A DNA stretch of 64,000 bases from Metridium senile (lineage: Eukaryota; Cnidaria; Anthozoa; Actiniaria; Metridiidae): assembly GCA_949775045.1 (NCBI GenBank), contig CATKSA010000099.1, positions 124,001-188,000 on the forward strand, given 5' to 3'. The position numbers and the translations under genes are program-made. How positions within the stretch are numbered: the stretch's first letter is position 1; the number at the start of each line of letters is the position of its first letter. This document shows, in pieces, positions 34,430 through 48,680 of this stretch. The notes beneath the pieces were generated by a model. The model ran no database searches. It was not told the origin of the DNA and saw only the letters and a program-made list of their open reading frames with translations.

Positions 34430-37400
34430 TGTAAATTGATGATTTTTTGTAAAACAGTAGTTACTGTGATTGTAAACGGACGAGTTTGGTAACCCAGTAG
34501 TTACTGTGATTGTAAATGAATGATTTTTGTAACCCAGTAGTTACTGTGATTGTAAATTGTTGATTTTTTGTAACCCAGTAGTTACTGTGATTGTAAACGG
34601 ATGATTTTTGTAACCCAGTAGTTACTGTGATTGTATACGGACGAGTTTTGTAGCCCAGTAGTTACTATGATTGTATACGGACGAGTTTTGTAACCCAGTA
34701 GTTACTGTGATTGTAAATTGATGATTTTTTGTAAACCAGTAGTTACTGTGATTGTAAACGTATGATTGTTGTAACCCAGTAGTTACTGTGATTGTATACG
34801 GACGAGTTTTGTAACCCAGTAGGTACTGTGATTGTAAATGAATGATGTTTGTAACCCAGTAGTTACTGTGATTGTAAACGGATGATTTTTGTAACCCAGT
34901 TGTTACTGTGATTGTAAATTGATGATTTTTTGTAACCCAGTAGTTACTGTGATTGTAAATTGATGATTTTTTGTAACCCAGTAGTTACTGTGATTGTAAA
35001 TTGATGATTTTTTGTCAACCAGTAGTTACTGTGATTGTAAATGAATGATGTTTGTAACCCAGTAGTTACTGTGATTGTAAACGGATGATTTTTGTAACCC
35101 AGTAGTTACTGTGATTGTAAATTGATGATTTTTTGTAACCCAGTAGTTACTGTGATTGTAAACGTATGATTTTTGTAACCCAGTAGGTATTGTGATTGTA
35201 AATTGATGATTTTTTGTAACCTAGTAGTTACTGTGATTGTAAACGTATGATATTTGTAACCCAGTAAATACTGTGATTGTAAATTGATGATTTTTTGTCA
35301 CCCAGTAGTTACTGTGATTTTAAATTGATGATTTTTTGTAACCCAGTAGTTACTGTGATTGTAAATTGATGATTTTTTGTAAACCAGTAGTTACTGTGAT
35401 TGTAAACGGACGAGTTTGGTAACCCAGTAGTTACTGTGATTGTAAACGTATGATTTTTGTAACCCAGTAGTTACTGTGATTTTAAACGTATGATTTTTGA
35501 AACCCAGTAGTTACTGTGATTGTAAATTGATGATTTTTTGTAACCCAGTAGTTACTGTGATTGTAAATTGATGATTTTCTGTAACCCAGTAGTTACTGTG
35601 ATTGTAAATTGATGATTTTTGTAACCCAGTTGTTACTGTGATTGTAAATTGATGATTTTTTGTAACCCAGTAGTTACTGTGATTGTAAATTGATGATTTT
35701 TTGTAACCCAGTAGTTACTGTGATTGTAAACGGATGATTTTTGTAACCCAGTAGTTACTGTGATTGTAAATTGATGATTGTTTGTAACCCAGTAGTTACT
35801 GTGATTGTAAACAGACGAGTTTGGTAACCCAGTAGTTACTGTGATTGTAAATGAATGATTTTTGTAACCCAGTAGTTACTGTGATTGTAAATGAATGATG
35901 TTTGTAACCCAGTAGTCACTGTGATTGCAAACGGATGATTTTTGTAACCCAGTAGTTACTGTGATTGTAAATTGATGATTTTTGTAACCCAGTTGTTACT
36001 GTGATTGTAAATTGATGATTTTTTGTAACCCAGTAGTCACTGTGATTGTAAATTGATGATTTTTTGTAACCCAGTAGTTACTGTGATTGTAAATTGATGA
36101 TTTTTTGTAACCCAGTAGTTACTGTGATTGTAAATTGATGATTTTTTGTAACCCAGTATTTACTGTGATTGTAAATTGATGATTTTTTGTAACCCAGTAG
36201 TTACTGTGATTGTAAATTGATGATTTTTTGTAACCCAGTAGTTACTGTGATTGTAAATTGATGATTTTTGTAACCCAGTAGTTACTGTGATTGTAAATTG
36301 ATGATTTTTTGTAACCCAGTAGTTACTGTGATTGTAAATTGATGATTTTTTGTAACCCAGTAGTTACTGTGATTGTAAATTGAGGATTTTTTGTAACCCA
36401 GTAGTTACTGTGATTGTAAATTGAGGATTTTTTGTAACCCAGTAGTTACTGTGATTGTAAATTGATGATTTTTTGTAAAACAGTAGTTACTGTGATTGTA
36501 AACGGACGAGTTTGGTAACCCAGTAGTTACTGTGATTGTAAATGAATGATTTTTGTAACCCAGTAGTTACTGTGATTGTAAATTGTTGATTTTTTGTAAC
36601 CCAGTAGTTACTGTGATTGTAAACGGATGATTTTTGTAACCCAGTAGTTACTGTGATTGTATACGGACGAGTTTTGTAGCCCAGTAGTTACTATGATTGT
36701 ATACGGACGAGTTTTGTAACCCAGTAGTTACTGTGATTGTAAATTGATGATTTTTTGTAAACCAGTAGTTACTGTGGTTGTAAACGTATGATTGTTGTAA
36801 CCCAGTAGTTACTGTGATTGTATACGGACGAGTTTTGTAACCCAGTAGGTACTGTGATTGTAAATGAATGATGTTTGTAACCCAGTAGTTACTGTGATTG
36901 TAAACGGATGATTTTTGTAACCCAGTTGTTACTGTGATTGTAAATTGATGATTTTTTGTAACCCAGTAGTTACTGTGATTGTAAATTGATGATTTTTTGT
37001 AACCCAGTAGTTACTGTGATTGTAAATTGATGATTTTTTGTCAACCAGTAGTTACTGTGATTGTAAATGAATGATGTTTGTAACCCAGTAGTTACTGTGA
37101 TTGTAAACGGATGATTTTTGTAACCCAGTAGTTACTGTGATTGTAAATTGATGATTTTTTGTAACCCAGTAGTTACTGTGATTGTAAACGTATGATTTTT
37201 GTAACCCAGTAGGTATTGTGATTGTAAATTGATGATTTTTTGTAACCTAGTAGTTACTGTGATTGTAAACGTATGATATTTGTAACCCAGTAAATACTGT
37301 GATTGTAAATTGATGATTTTTTGTCACCCAGTAGTTACTGTGATTTTAAATTGATGATTTTTTGTAACCCAGTAGTTACTGTGATTGTAAATTGATGATT

Positions 37401-38000
37401 TTTTGTAAACCAGTAGTTACTGTGATTGTAAACGGACGAGTTTGGTAACCCAGTAGTTACTGTGATTGTAAACGTATGATTTTTGTAACCCAGTAGTTAC
37501 TGTGATTTTAAACGTATGATTTTTGAAACCCAGTAGTTACTGTGATTGTAAATTGATGATTTTTTGTAACCCAGTAGTTACTGTGATTGTAAATTGATGA
37601 TTTTTTGTAACCCAGTAGTTACTGTGATTGTAAATTGATGATTTTTGTAACCCAGTTGTTACTGTGATTGTAAATTGATGATTTTTTGTAACCCAGTAGT
37701 TACTGTGATTGTAAATTGATGATTTTTTGTAACCCAGTAGTTACTGTGATTGTAAATTGATGATTTTTTGTAACCCAGTAGTTACTGTGATTGTAAATTG
37801 ATGATTGTTTGTAACCCAGTAGTTACTGTGATTGTAAACACACGAGTTTGGTAACCCAGTAGTTACTGTGATTGTAAATGAATGATTTTTGTAACCCAGT
37901 AGTTACTGTGATTGTAAATGAATGATGTTTGTAACCCAGTAGTCACTGTGATTGCAAACGGATGATTTTTGTAACCCAGTAGTTACTGTGATTGTAAATT
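34430..38000 (+). repeat. 2,026-bp (50-monomer) duplication
   Basis: About 34,430-35,970 recurs at 36,455-38,000. GTAGCCC (34650/36676) and AGTAAATACT (35263/37289) are at +2,026. The GATTGCAAACGG core (35927/37954) is at +2,027 because one 40-bp monomer is replaced by a 41-bp one. Upstream, 30,860-31,900 matches 34,300-35,340 at +3,441/3,442, so these are at least three related copies. Confidence 0.87.
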
Positions 38001-39644
38001 GATGATTTTTGTAACCCAGTAGTTACTGTGATTGTAAATTGATGATTTTTTGTAACCCAGTAGTTACTGTGATTGTAAATTGATGATTTTTTGTAACCCA
38101 GTAGTTACTGTGATTGTAAATTGAGGATTTTTTGTAACCCAGTAGTTACTGTGATTGTAAATTGAGGATTTTTTGTAACCCAGTAGTTACTGTGATTGTA
38201 AATTGATTATTTTTTGTAAACCAGTAGTTACTGTGATTGTAAACGGACGAGTTTGGTAACCCAGTAGTTACTGTGATTGTAAAGGAATGATTTTTGTAAC
38301 CCAGTAGTTACTGTGCTTGTAAATTGTTGTTTTGTTTGTAACCCAGTAGTTACTGTGATTGTAACCGGATGATTTTTGTAACCCAGTAGTTACTGTGATT
38401 GTATACGGACGAGTTTTGTAACCCAGTAGTTACTGTGATTGTAAATTGATGATTTTTTGTAAACCAGTAGTTACTGTGATTGTAAACGTATGATTGTTGT
38501 AACCCAGTAGTTACTGTGATTGTAAATTGATGATTTTTTGTAACCCAGTAGTTACTGTGATTGTAAATTGATGATTTTTTGTCAACCAGTAGTTACTGTG
38601 ATTGTAAATGAATGATGTTTGTAACCCAGTAGGTACTGTGATTGTAAATGAATGATTTTTGTAACCCAGTAGTTACTGTGATTGTAAACGGATGATTTTT
38701 GTAACCCAGTTGTTACTGTGATTGTAAATTGATGATTTTTTGTAACCCAGTAGTTACTGTGATTGTAAATTGATGATTTTTTGTAACCCAGTAGTTACTG
38801 TGATTGTAAATTGATGATTTTTTGTAAACCAGTAGTTACTGTGATTGTAAACGGACGAGTTTGGTAACCCAATAGTTACTGTGATTGTAAATGAGTGATT
38901 TTTGTAACCCAGTAGTTACTGTGATTGTAAATTGTTGATTTTTTGTAACCCAGTAGTTACTGTGATTGTAACCGGATGATTTTTGTAACCCAGTAGTTAC
39001 TGTGATAGTAAATTGATGATTTTTTGTAACCCAGTAGTTACTGTGATTGTAAACGGATGATTTTTTGTAAACCAGTAGTTACTGTGATTGTAAACGTATG
39101 ATTTTTGTAACCCAGTAGGTACTGTGATTGTAAATGAATGATTTTTGTAACCCAGTAGTTACTGTGATTGTAAACGGATGATTTTTGTAACCCAGTAGTT
39201 ACTGTGATTGTAAATTGATGATTTTTTGTAACCCAGTAGTTACTGGGATTGTAAATTGATGATTTTTTGTCAACCAGTAGTTACTGTGATTGTAAATGAA
39301 TGATGTTTGTAACCCAGTAGGTACTGTGATTGTAAATGAATGATTTTTGTAACCCAGTAGTTACTGTGATTGTAAACGGATGATTTTTGTAACCCAGTTG
39401 TTACTGTGATTGTAAATTGATGATTTTTTGTAACCCAGTAGTTACTGTGATTGTAAATTGATGATTTTTTGTAACCCAGTAGTTACTGTGATTGTAAATT
39501 GATGTTTTTTTGTAAAACAGTAGTTACTGTGATTGTAAACGGACGAGTTTGGTAACCCAGTAGTTACTGTGATTGTAAATGAATGATTTTTGTAACCCAG
39601 TAGTTACTGTGATTGTAAATTGTTGATTTTTTGTAACCCAGTAG

Positions 39645-41180
39645 TTACTGTGATTGTAAACGGATGATTTTTGTAACCCAGTAGTTACTGTGATTGTATA
39701 CGGACGAGTTTTGTAGCCCAGTAGTTACTATGATTGTATACGGACGAGTTTTGTAACCCATTAGTTACTGTGATTGTAAATTGATGATTTTTTGTAAACC
39801 AGTAGTTACTGTGATTGTAAACGTATGATTGTTGTAACCCAGTAGTTACTGTGATTGTATACGGACGAGTTTTGTAACCCAGTAGGTACTGTGATTGTAA
39901 ATGAATGATGTTTGTAACCCAGTAGTTACTGTGATTGTAAACGGATGATTTTTGTAACCCAGTTGTTACTGTGATTGTAAATTGATGATTTTTTGTAACC
40001 CAGTAGTTACTGTGATTGTAAACGTATGATTTTTGTAACCCAGTAGGTATTGTGATTGTAAATTGATTATTTTTTGTAACCTAGTAGTTACTGTGATTGT
40101 AAACGTATGATATTTGTAACCCAGTAAATACTGTGATTGTAAATTGATGATTTTTTGTCACCCAGTAGTTACTGTGATTTTAAATTGATGATTTTTTGTA
40201 ACCCAGTAGTTACTGTGATTGTAAATTGATGATTTTTTTGTAAACCAGTAGTTACTGTGATTGTAAACGGACGAGTTTGGTAACCCAGTAGTTACTGTGA
40301 TTGTAAACGTATGATTTTTGTAACCCAGTAGTTACTGTGATTTTAAACGTATGATTTTTGAAACCGAGTAGTTACTGTGATTGTAAATTGATGATTTTTT
40401 GTAACCCAGTAGTTACTGTGATTGTAAACGGATGATTTTTGTAACCCAGTAGTTACTGTGATTGTATACGGACGAGTTTTGTAGCCCAGTAGTTACTATG
40501 ATTGTATACGGACGAGTTTTGTAACCCATTAGTTACTGTGATTGTAAATTGATGATTTTTTGTAAACCAGTAGTTACTGTGATTGTAAACGTATGATTGT
40601 TGTAACCCAGTAGTTACTGTGATTGTATACGGACGAGTTTTGTAACCCAGTAGGTACTGTGATTGTAAATGAATGATGTTTGTAACCCAGTAGTTACTGT
40701 GATTGTAAACGGATGATTTTTGTAACCCAGTTGTTACTGTGATTGTAAATTGATGATTTTTTGTAACCCAGTAGTTACTGTGATTGTAAACGTATGATTT
40801 TTGTAACCCAGTAGGTATTGTGATTGTAAATTGATGATTTTTTGTAACCTAGTAGTTACTGTGATTGTAAACGTATGATATTTGTAACCCAGTAAATACT
40901 GTGATTGTAAATTGATGATTTTTTGTCACCCAGTAGTTACTGTGATTTTAAATTGATGATTTTTTGTAACCCAGTAGTTACTGTGATTGTAAATTGATGA
41001 TTTTTTTGTAAACCAGTAGTTACTGTGATTGTAAACGGACGAGTTTGGTAACCCAGTAGTTACTGTGATTGTAAACGTATGATTTTTGTAACCCAGTAGT
41101 TACTGTGATTTTAAACGTATGATTTTTGAAACCGAGTAGTTACTGTGATTGTAAATTGATGATTTTTTGTAACCCAGTAG
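39645..41180 (+). repeat. 768-bp (19-monomer) tandem duplication
   Basis: GTAGCCC (39713/40481) and AGTAAATACT (40123/40891) recur at +768, with adjacent copies at about 39,645-40,412 and 40,413-41,180. Both share the private core ACCCATTAG, which the 31-kb and 34-kb relatives lack. One copy has GATTATTTTTT at 40,065 where the other has GATGATTTTTT. Confidence 0.87.
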
Positions 41181-43830
41181 TTACTGTGATTGTAAATTGA
41201 TGATTTTTTGTAACCCAGTAGTTACTGTGATTGTAAATTGATGATTTTTTGTAACCCAGTAGTTACTGTGATTGTAAATTGATGATTTTTGTAACCCAGT
41301 TGTTACTGTGATTGTAAATTGATGATTTTTTGTAACCCAGTAGTTACTGTGATTGTAAATTGATGATTTTTTGTAACCCAGTAGTTACTGTGATTGTAAA
41401 TTGATGATTTTTTGTAACCCAGTAGTTACTGTGATTGTAAATTGATGATTGTTTGTAACCCAGTAGTTACTGTGATTGTAAACAGACGAGTTTGGTAACC
41501 CAGTAGTTACTGTGATTGTAAATGAATGATTTTTGTAACCCAGTAGTTACTGTGATTGTAAATGAATGATGTTTGTAACCCAGTAGTCACTGTGATTGCA
41601 AACGGATGATTTTTGTAACCCAGTAGTTACTGTGATTGTAAATTGATGATTTTTGTAACCCAGTTGTTACTGTGATTGTAAATTGATGATTTTTTGTAAC
41701 CCAGTAGTCACTGTGATTGTAAATTGATGATTTTTTGTAACCCAGTAGTTACTGTGATTGTATACGGACGAGTTTGGTAACCCAGTAGTTACTGTGATTG
41801 TAAATGAATGATTTTTGTAACCCAGTAGTTACTGTGATTGTAAATTGTTGATTTTTTGTAACCCAGTAGTTACTGTGATTGTAAACGGATGATTTTTTGT
41901 AAACCAGTAGTTACTGTGATTGTAAACGTATGATTTTTGTAACCCAGTAGGTACTGTGATTGTAAATGAATGATTTTTGTAACCCAGTAGTTACTGTGAT
42001 TGTAAACGGATGATTTTTGTAACCCAGTAGTTACTGTGATTGTAAATTGATGATTTTTTGTAACCCAGTAGTTACTGGGATTGTAAATTGATGATTTTTT
42101 GTCAACCAGTAGTTACTGTGATTGTAAATGAATGATGTTTGTAACCCAGTAGGTACTGTGATTGTAAATGAATGATTTTTGTAACCCAGTAGTTACTGTG
42201 ATTGTAAACGGATGATTTTTGTAAGCCAGTTGTTACTGTGATTGTAAATTGATGATTTTTTGTAACCCAGTAGTTACTGTGATTGTAAATTGATGATTTT
42301 TTGTAACCCAGTAGTTACTGTGATTGTAAATTGATGATTTTTTGTAAAACAGTAGTTACTGTGATTGTAAACGGACGAGTTTGGTAACCCAGTAGTTACT
42401 GTGATTGTAAATGAATGATTTTTGTAACCCAGTAGTTACTGTGATTGTAAATTGTTGATTTTTTGTAACCCAGTAGTTACTGTGATTGTAAACGGATGAT
42501 TTTTGTAACCCAGTAGTTACTGTGATTGTATACGGACGAGTTTTGTAGCCCAGTAGTTACTATGATTGTATACGGACGAGTTTTGTAACCCATTAGTTAC
42601 TGTGATTGTAAATTGATGATTTTTTGTAAACCAGTAGTTACTGTGATTGTAAACGTATGATTGTTGTAACCCAGTAGTTACTGTGATTGTATACGGACGA
42701 GTTTTGTAACCCAGTAGGTACTGTGATTGTAAATGAATGATGTTTGTAACCCAGTAGTTACTGTGATTGTAAACGGATGATTTTTGTAACCCAGTTGTTA
42801 CTGTGATTGTAAATTGATGATTTTTTGTAACCCAGTAGTTACTGTGATTGTAAACGTATGATTTTTGTAACCCAGTAGGTATTGTGATTGTAAATTGATG
42901 ATTTTTTGTAACCTAGTAGTTACTGTGATTGTAAACGTATGATATTTGTAACCCAGTAAATACTGTGATTGTAAATTGATGATTTTTTGTCACCCAGTAG
43001 TTACTGTGATTTTAAATTGATGATTTTTTGTAACCCAGTAGTTACTGTGATTGTAAATTGATGATTTTTTTGTAAACCAGTAGTTACTGTGATTGTAAAC
43101 GGACGAGTTTGGTAACCCAGTAGTTACTGTGATTGTAAACGTATGATTTTTGTAACCCAGTAGTTACTGTGATTTTAAACGTATGATTTTTGAAACCGAG
43201 TAGTTACTGTGATTGTAAATTGATGATTTTTTGTAACCCAGTAGTTACTGTGATTGTAAATTGATGATTTTTTGTAACCCAGTAGTTACTGTGATTGTAA
43301 ATTGATGATTTTTTGTAACCCAGTAGTTACTGTGATTGTAAATTGATGATTTTTGTAACCCAGTTGTTACTGTGATTGTAAATTGATGATTTTTTGTAAC
43401 CCAGTAGTTACTGTGATTGTAAATTGATGATTTTTTGTAACCCAGTAGTTACTGTGATTGTAAATTGATGATTTTTTGTAACCCAGTAGTTACTGTGATT
43501 GTAAATTGATGATTGTTTGTAACCCAGTAGTTACTGTGATTGTAAACAGACGAGTTTGGTAACCCAGTAGTTACTGTGATTGTAAATGAATGATTTTTGT
43601 AACCCAGTAGTTACTGTGATTGTAAATGAATGATGTTTGTAACCCAGTAGTCACTGTGATTGCAAACGGATGATTTTTGTAACCCAGTAGTTACTGTGAT
43701 TGTAAATTGATGATTTTTGTAACCCAGTTGTTACTGTGATTGTAAATTGATGATTTTTTGTAACCCAGTAGTCACTGTGATTGTAAATTGATGATTTTTT
43801 GTAACCCAGTAGTTACTGTGATTGTAAATT
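40413..43830 (+). repeat. 2,064-bp and 2,832-bp linked duplications
   Basis: AGTAAATACT (40891/42955) and GATTGCAAACGG (41598/43662) are at +2,064. To the left, ACTGGGATT (39245/42077) and AGTAAATACT (40123/42955) are at +2,832. The difference, 768 bp, is the nested tandem duplication just upstream. So 41.88-43.83 kb is a copy of 39.0-41.75 kb with the 768-bp unit present only once. Confidence 0.87.
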
Positions 43831-45163
43831 GATGATTTTTTGTAACCCAGTAGTTACTGTGATTGTAAATTGATGATTTTTTGTAACCCAGTATTTACTG
43901 TGATTGTAAATTGATGATTTTTTGTAACCCAGTAGTTACTGTGATTGTAAATTGATGATTTTTTGTAACCCAGTAGTTACTGTGATTGTAAATTGATGAT
44001 TTTTGTAACCCAGTAGTTACTGTGATTGTAAATTGATGATTTTTTGTAACCCAGTAGTTACTGTGATTGTATATGAATGATGTTTGTAACCCAGTAGTTA
44101 CTGTGATTGTAAACGGATGATTTTTGTAACCCAGTAGTTACTGTGATTGTAAATTGATGATTTTTGTAACCCAGTTGTTACTGTGATTGTAAATTGATGA
44201 TTTTTTGTAACCCAGTAGTTACTGTGATTGTAAATTGATGATTTTTTGTAACCCAGTAGTTACTGTGATTGTAAATTGATGATTGTTTGTAACCCAGTAG
44301 TTACTTTGATTGTAAACAGACGAGTTTGGTAACCCAGTAGTTACTGTGATTGTAAATGAATGATTTTTGTAACCCAGTAGTTACTGTGATTGTATATTGA
44401 TGATTTTTTGTAAAACAGTAGTTACTGTGATTGTAAACGTATGATTTTTGAAACCCAGTAGTTACTGTGATTGTAAATTGATGATTTGTTGTAACCCAGT
44501 AGTTACTGTGATTGTATATGAATGATGTTTGTAACCCAGTAGTTACTGTGATTGTAAACGGATGATTTTTGTAACCCAGTAGTTACTGTGATTGTAAATT
44601 GATGATTTTTGTAACCCAGTTGTTACTGTGATTGTAAATTCATGATTTTTTGTAACCCAGTAGTTACTGTGATTGTAAATTGATGATTTTTTGTAACCCA
44701 GTAGTTACTGTGATTGTAAATTGATGATTTTTTGTAACCCAGTAGTTACTGTGATTGTAAATTGATGATTGTTTGTAACCCAGTAGTTACTTTGATTGTA
44801 AACAGACGAGTTTGGTAACCCAGTAGTTACTGTGATTGTAAATGAATGATTTTTGTAACCCAGTAGTTACTGTGATTGTAAATTGATGATTTTTTGTAAA
44901 ACAGTAGTTACTGTGATTGTAAACGTATGATTTTTGTAACCCGGTAGTTACTGTGATTGTAAATTCATGATTTTTTGTAACCCAGTAGTTACTGTGATTG
45001 TATACGGACGAGTTTTGTAACCCAGTAGTTACTGTGATTGTAAATTGATGATTTTTTGTAAACCAGTAGTTACTGTGAATGTAAACGTATGATTTTTGTA
45101 ACCCAGTAGTTATTGTGATTGTAAATTGATGATTTTTTGTAACCCAGTAGTTACTGTGATTGT

Positions 45164-48100
45164 AAACGTATGATTTTTGGAACCCAGTAGTTACTGTGAT
45201 TGTAAATTGATGATTTTTTGTCACCCAGTAGTTACTGTGATTTTAAATTGATGATTTTTTGTAACCCAGTAGTTACTGTGATTGTAAATTGATGATTTTT
45301 TGTAAACCAGTAGTTACTGTGATTGTAAACGGACGAGTTTGGTAACCCAGTAGTTACTGTGATTGTAAACGTATGATTTTTGTAACCCAGTAGTTACTGT
45401 GATTGTAAATTGATGATTTTTTGTCAACCAGTAGTTACTGTGATTGTAAACGGACAAGTTTTGTAACCCAGTAGTTACTGTGATTGTAAATGAATGATGT
45501 TTGTAACCCAGTAGTCACTGTGATTGTAAACGGATAATTTTTGTAACCCAGTAGTTACTGTGATTGTAAATTGATGATTTTTGTAACCCAGTTGTTACTG
45601 TGATTGTAAATTGATGATTTTTTGTAACCCAGTAGTTACTGTGATTGTAAATTGATGATTTTTTGTAACCCAGTAGTTACTGTGATTGTAAATTGATGAT
45701 GTTTTGTAACCCAGTAGTTACTGTGATTGTAAATTGATGATTTTTGTAACCCAGTAGTTACTGTGATTGTATACGGACGAGTTTTGTAACCCAGTAGTTA
45801 CTGTGATTGTAAATGAATGCTTTTTGTAATCCAGTACTTAGTGTGATTTTAAACGTATGATTTTTGAAACCCAGTAGTTACTGTGATTGTAAATTGATGA
45901 TTTTTTGTAACCCAGTAGTTACTGTGATTGTATATGAATGATGTTTGTAACCCAGTAGTTACTGTGATTGTAAACGGATGATTTTTGTAACCCAGTAGTT
46001 ACTGTGATTGTAAATTGATGATTTTTGTAACCCAGTTGTTACTGTGATTGTAAATTGATGATTTTTTGTAACCCAGTAGTTACTGTGATTGTAAATTGAT
46101 GATTTTTTGTAACCCAGTAGTTACTGTGATTGTAAATTGATGATTGTTTGTAACCCAGTAGTTACTGTGATTGTAAATTGATGATTGTTTGTAACCCAGT
46201 AGTTACTTTGATTGTAAACAGACGAGTTTGGTAACCCAGTAGTTACTGTGATTGTAAATGAATGATTTTTGTAACCCAGTAGTTACTGTGATTGTAAATT
46301 GATGATTTTTTGTAAAACAGTAGTTACTGTGATTGTAAACGTATGATTTTTGAAACCCAGTAGTTACTGTGATTGTAAATTGATGATTTTTTGTAACCCA
46401 GTAGTTACTGTGATTGTATATGAATGATGTTTGTAACCCAGTAGTTACTGTGATTGTAAACGGATGATTTTTGTAACCCAGTAGTTACTGTGATTGTAAA
46501 TTGATGATTTTTGTAACCCAGTTGTTACTGTGATTGTAAATTGATGATTTTTTGTAACCCAGTAGTTACTGTGATTGTAAATTGATGATTTTTTGTAACC
46601 CAGTAGTTACTGTGATTGTAAATTGATGATTTTTTGTAAAACAGTAGTTACTGTGATTGTAAACGTATGATTTTTGTAACCCGGTAGTTACTGTGATTGT
46701 AAATTGATGATTTTTTGTAACCCAGTAGTTACTGTGATTGTATACGGACGAGTTTTGTAACCCAGTAGTTACTGTGATTGTAAATTGATGATTTTTTGTA
46801 AACCAGTAGTTACTGTGATTGTAAACGTATGATTTTTGTAACCCAGTAGTTATTGTGATTGTAAATTGATGATTTTTTGTAACCCAGTAGTTACTGTGAT
46901 TGTAAACGTATGATTTTTGTAACCCAGTAGTTACTGTGATTGTAAATTGATGATTTTTTGTCACCCAGTAGTTACTGTGATTTTAAATTGATGATTTTTT
47001 GTAACCCAGTAGTTACTGTGATTGTAAATTGATGATTTTTTGTAAACCAGTAGTTACTGTGATTGTAAACGGACGAGTTTGGTAACCCAGTAGTTACTGT
47101 GATTGTAAACGTATGATTTTTGTAACCCAGTAGTTACTGTGATTGTAAATTGATGATTTTTTGTCAACCAGTAGTTACTGTGATTGTAAACGGACAAGTT
47201 TTGTAACCCAGTAGTTACTGTGATTGTAAATGAATGATGTTTGTAACCCAGTAGTCACTGTGATTGTAAACGGATGATTTTTGTAACCCAGTAGTTACTG
47301 TGATTGTAAATTGATGATTTTTGTAACCCAGTTGTTACTGTGATTGTAAATTGATGATTTTTTGTAACCCAGTAGTTACTGTGATTGTAAATTGATGATT
47401 TTTTGTAACCCAGTAGTTACTGTGATTGTAAATTGATGATTTTTTGTAACCCAGTAGTTACTGTGATTGTAAATTGATGATTTTTGTAACCCAGTAGTTA
47501 CTGTGATTGTATACGGACGAGTTTTGTAACCCAGTAGTTACTGTGATTGTAAATGAATGCTTTTTGTAATCCAGTACTTACTGTGATTTTAAACGTATGA
47601 TTTTTGAAACCCAGTAGTTACTGTGATTGTAAATTGATGATTTTTTGTAACCCAGTAGTTACTGTGATTGTATATGAATGATGTTTGTAACCCAGTAGTT
47701 ACTGTGATTGTAAACGGATGATTTTTGTAACCCAGTAGTTACTGTGATTGTAAATTGATGATTTTTGTAACCCAGTTGTTACTGTGATTGTAAATTGATG
47801 ATTTTTTGTAACCCAGTAGTTACTGTGATTGTAAATTGATGATTTTTTGTAACCCAGTAGTTACTGTGATTGTAAATTGATGATTTTTTGTAACCCAGTA
47901 GTTACTGTGATTGTAAACGTATGATTTTTGAAACCCAGTAGTTACTGTGATTGTAAATTGATGATTTTTTGTAACCCAGTAGTTACTGTGATTGTATATG
48001 AATGATGTTTGTAACCCAGTAGTTACTGTGATTGTAAACGGATGATTTTTGTAACCCAGTAGTTACTGTGATTGTAAATTGATGATTTTTGTAACCCAGT

Positions 48101-48680
48101 TGTTACTGTGATTGTAAATTGATGATTTTTTGTAACCCAGTAGTTACTGTGATTGTAAATTGATGATTTTTTGTAACCCAGTAGTTACTGTGATTGTAAA
48201 TTGATGATTTTTTGTAAACCAGTAGTTACTGTGATTGTAAACGTATGATTTTTGTAACCCAGTAGTTATTGTGATTGTAAATTGATGATTTTTTGTAACC
48301 CAGTAGTTACTGTGATTGTAAACGTATGATTTTTGTAACCCAGTAGTTACTGTGATTGTAAATTGATGATTTTTTGTAACCCAGTGGTTACTGTGATTGT
48401 AAATTGATGATTTTTTGTAACCCAGTAGTTACTGTGATTGTAAATTGATGATTTTTTGTAACCCAGTAGTTACTGTGATTGTAGATTGATGATTTTTTGT
48501 AACCCAGTAGTTACTGTGATTGTAAATTGATGATTTTTTGTAAAACAGTAGTTACTGTGATTGTAAACGTATGATTTTTGTAACCCGGTAGTTACTGTGA
48601 TTGTAAATTGATGATTTTTTGTAACCCAGTAGTTACTGTGATTGTATACGGACGAGTTTTGTAACCCAGTAGTTACTGTG
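45164..48680 (+). repeat. Earlier copy of the 3.6-kb unit with 1,740-bp internal halves
   Basis: GTAGTCACTG with the preceding AATGAATGATG monomer occurs at 45511 and 47251, spaced 1,740 bp (43 monomers). The same spacing returns in the downstream copies (53039/54779 and 56691/58431). The halves differ by consistent private bases: the first has GTACTTAGTG near 45,836 and AACGGATAA, the second GTACTTACTG near 47,576 and AACGGATGA. These differences persist in later copies, so the two-part unit existed before it was multiplied. Confidence 0.87.

Larger units (their letters stand above)
29690..40410 (+). repeat. 8,504-bp spaced duplication (29.7-31.8 kb against 38.1-40.2 kb)
   Basis: Rare marks at +8,503 to +8,505 are TGCTTGTAAATTG (29811/38314), GATAGTAAATT (30501/39005), ACTGGGATT (30741/39245), GTAAAACAG (31008/39512) and GTAGCCC (31208/39713). 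Single-base drift comes from an extra T near 38,330 and from a missing C at 31,093. Two monomers (81 bp) are absent near 29,780, and five (about 203 bp) are absent from the distal copy before 40,123. The copies are spaced, not adjacent, with other amplified DNA between them. Confidence 0.86.
29100..44050 (+). repeat. Middle domain, mixed vocabulary
   Basis: Old left-type phrases persist next to new forms: GTAAAACAG (first near 31,008), CAGTAAATACTG and GATTTTAAATTG (from about 31.8 kb), GTCACCC, ACCTAGTAG, TTTTGAAACCC, AACAGACGAG and GATTGCAAACGG. ACCGGATGA monomers are last seen near 38.97 kb. Runs of plain AATTGATGA monomers lengthen, for example 36,050-36,450. Confidence 0.8.
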
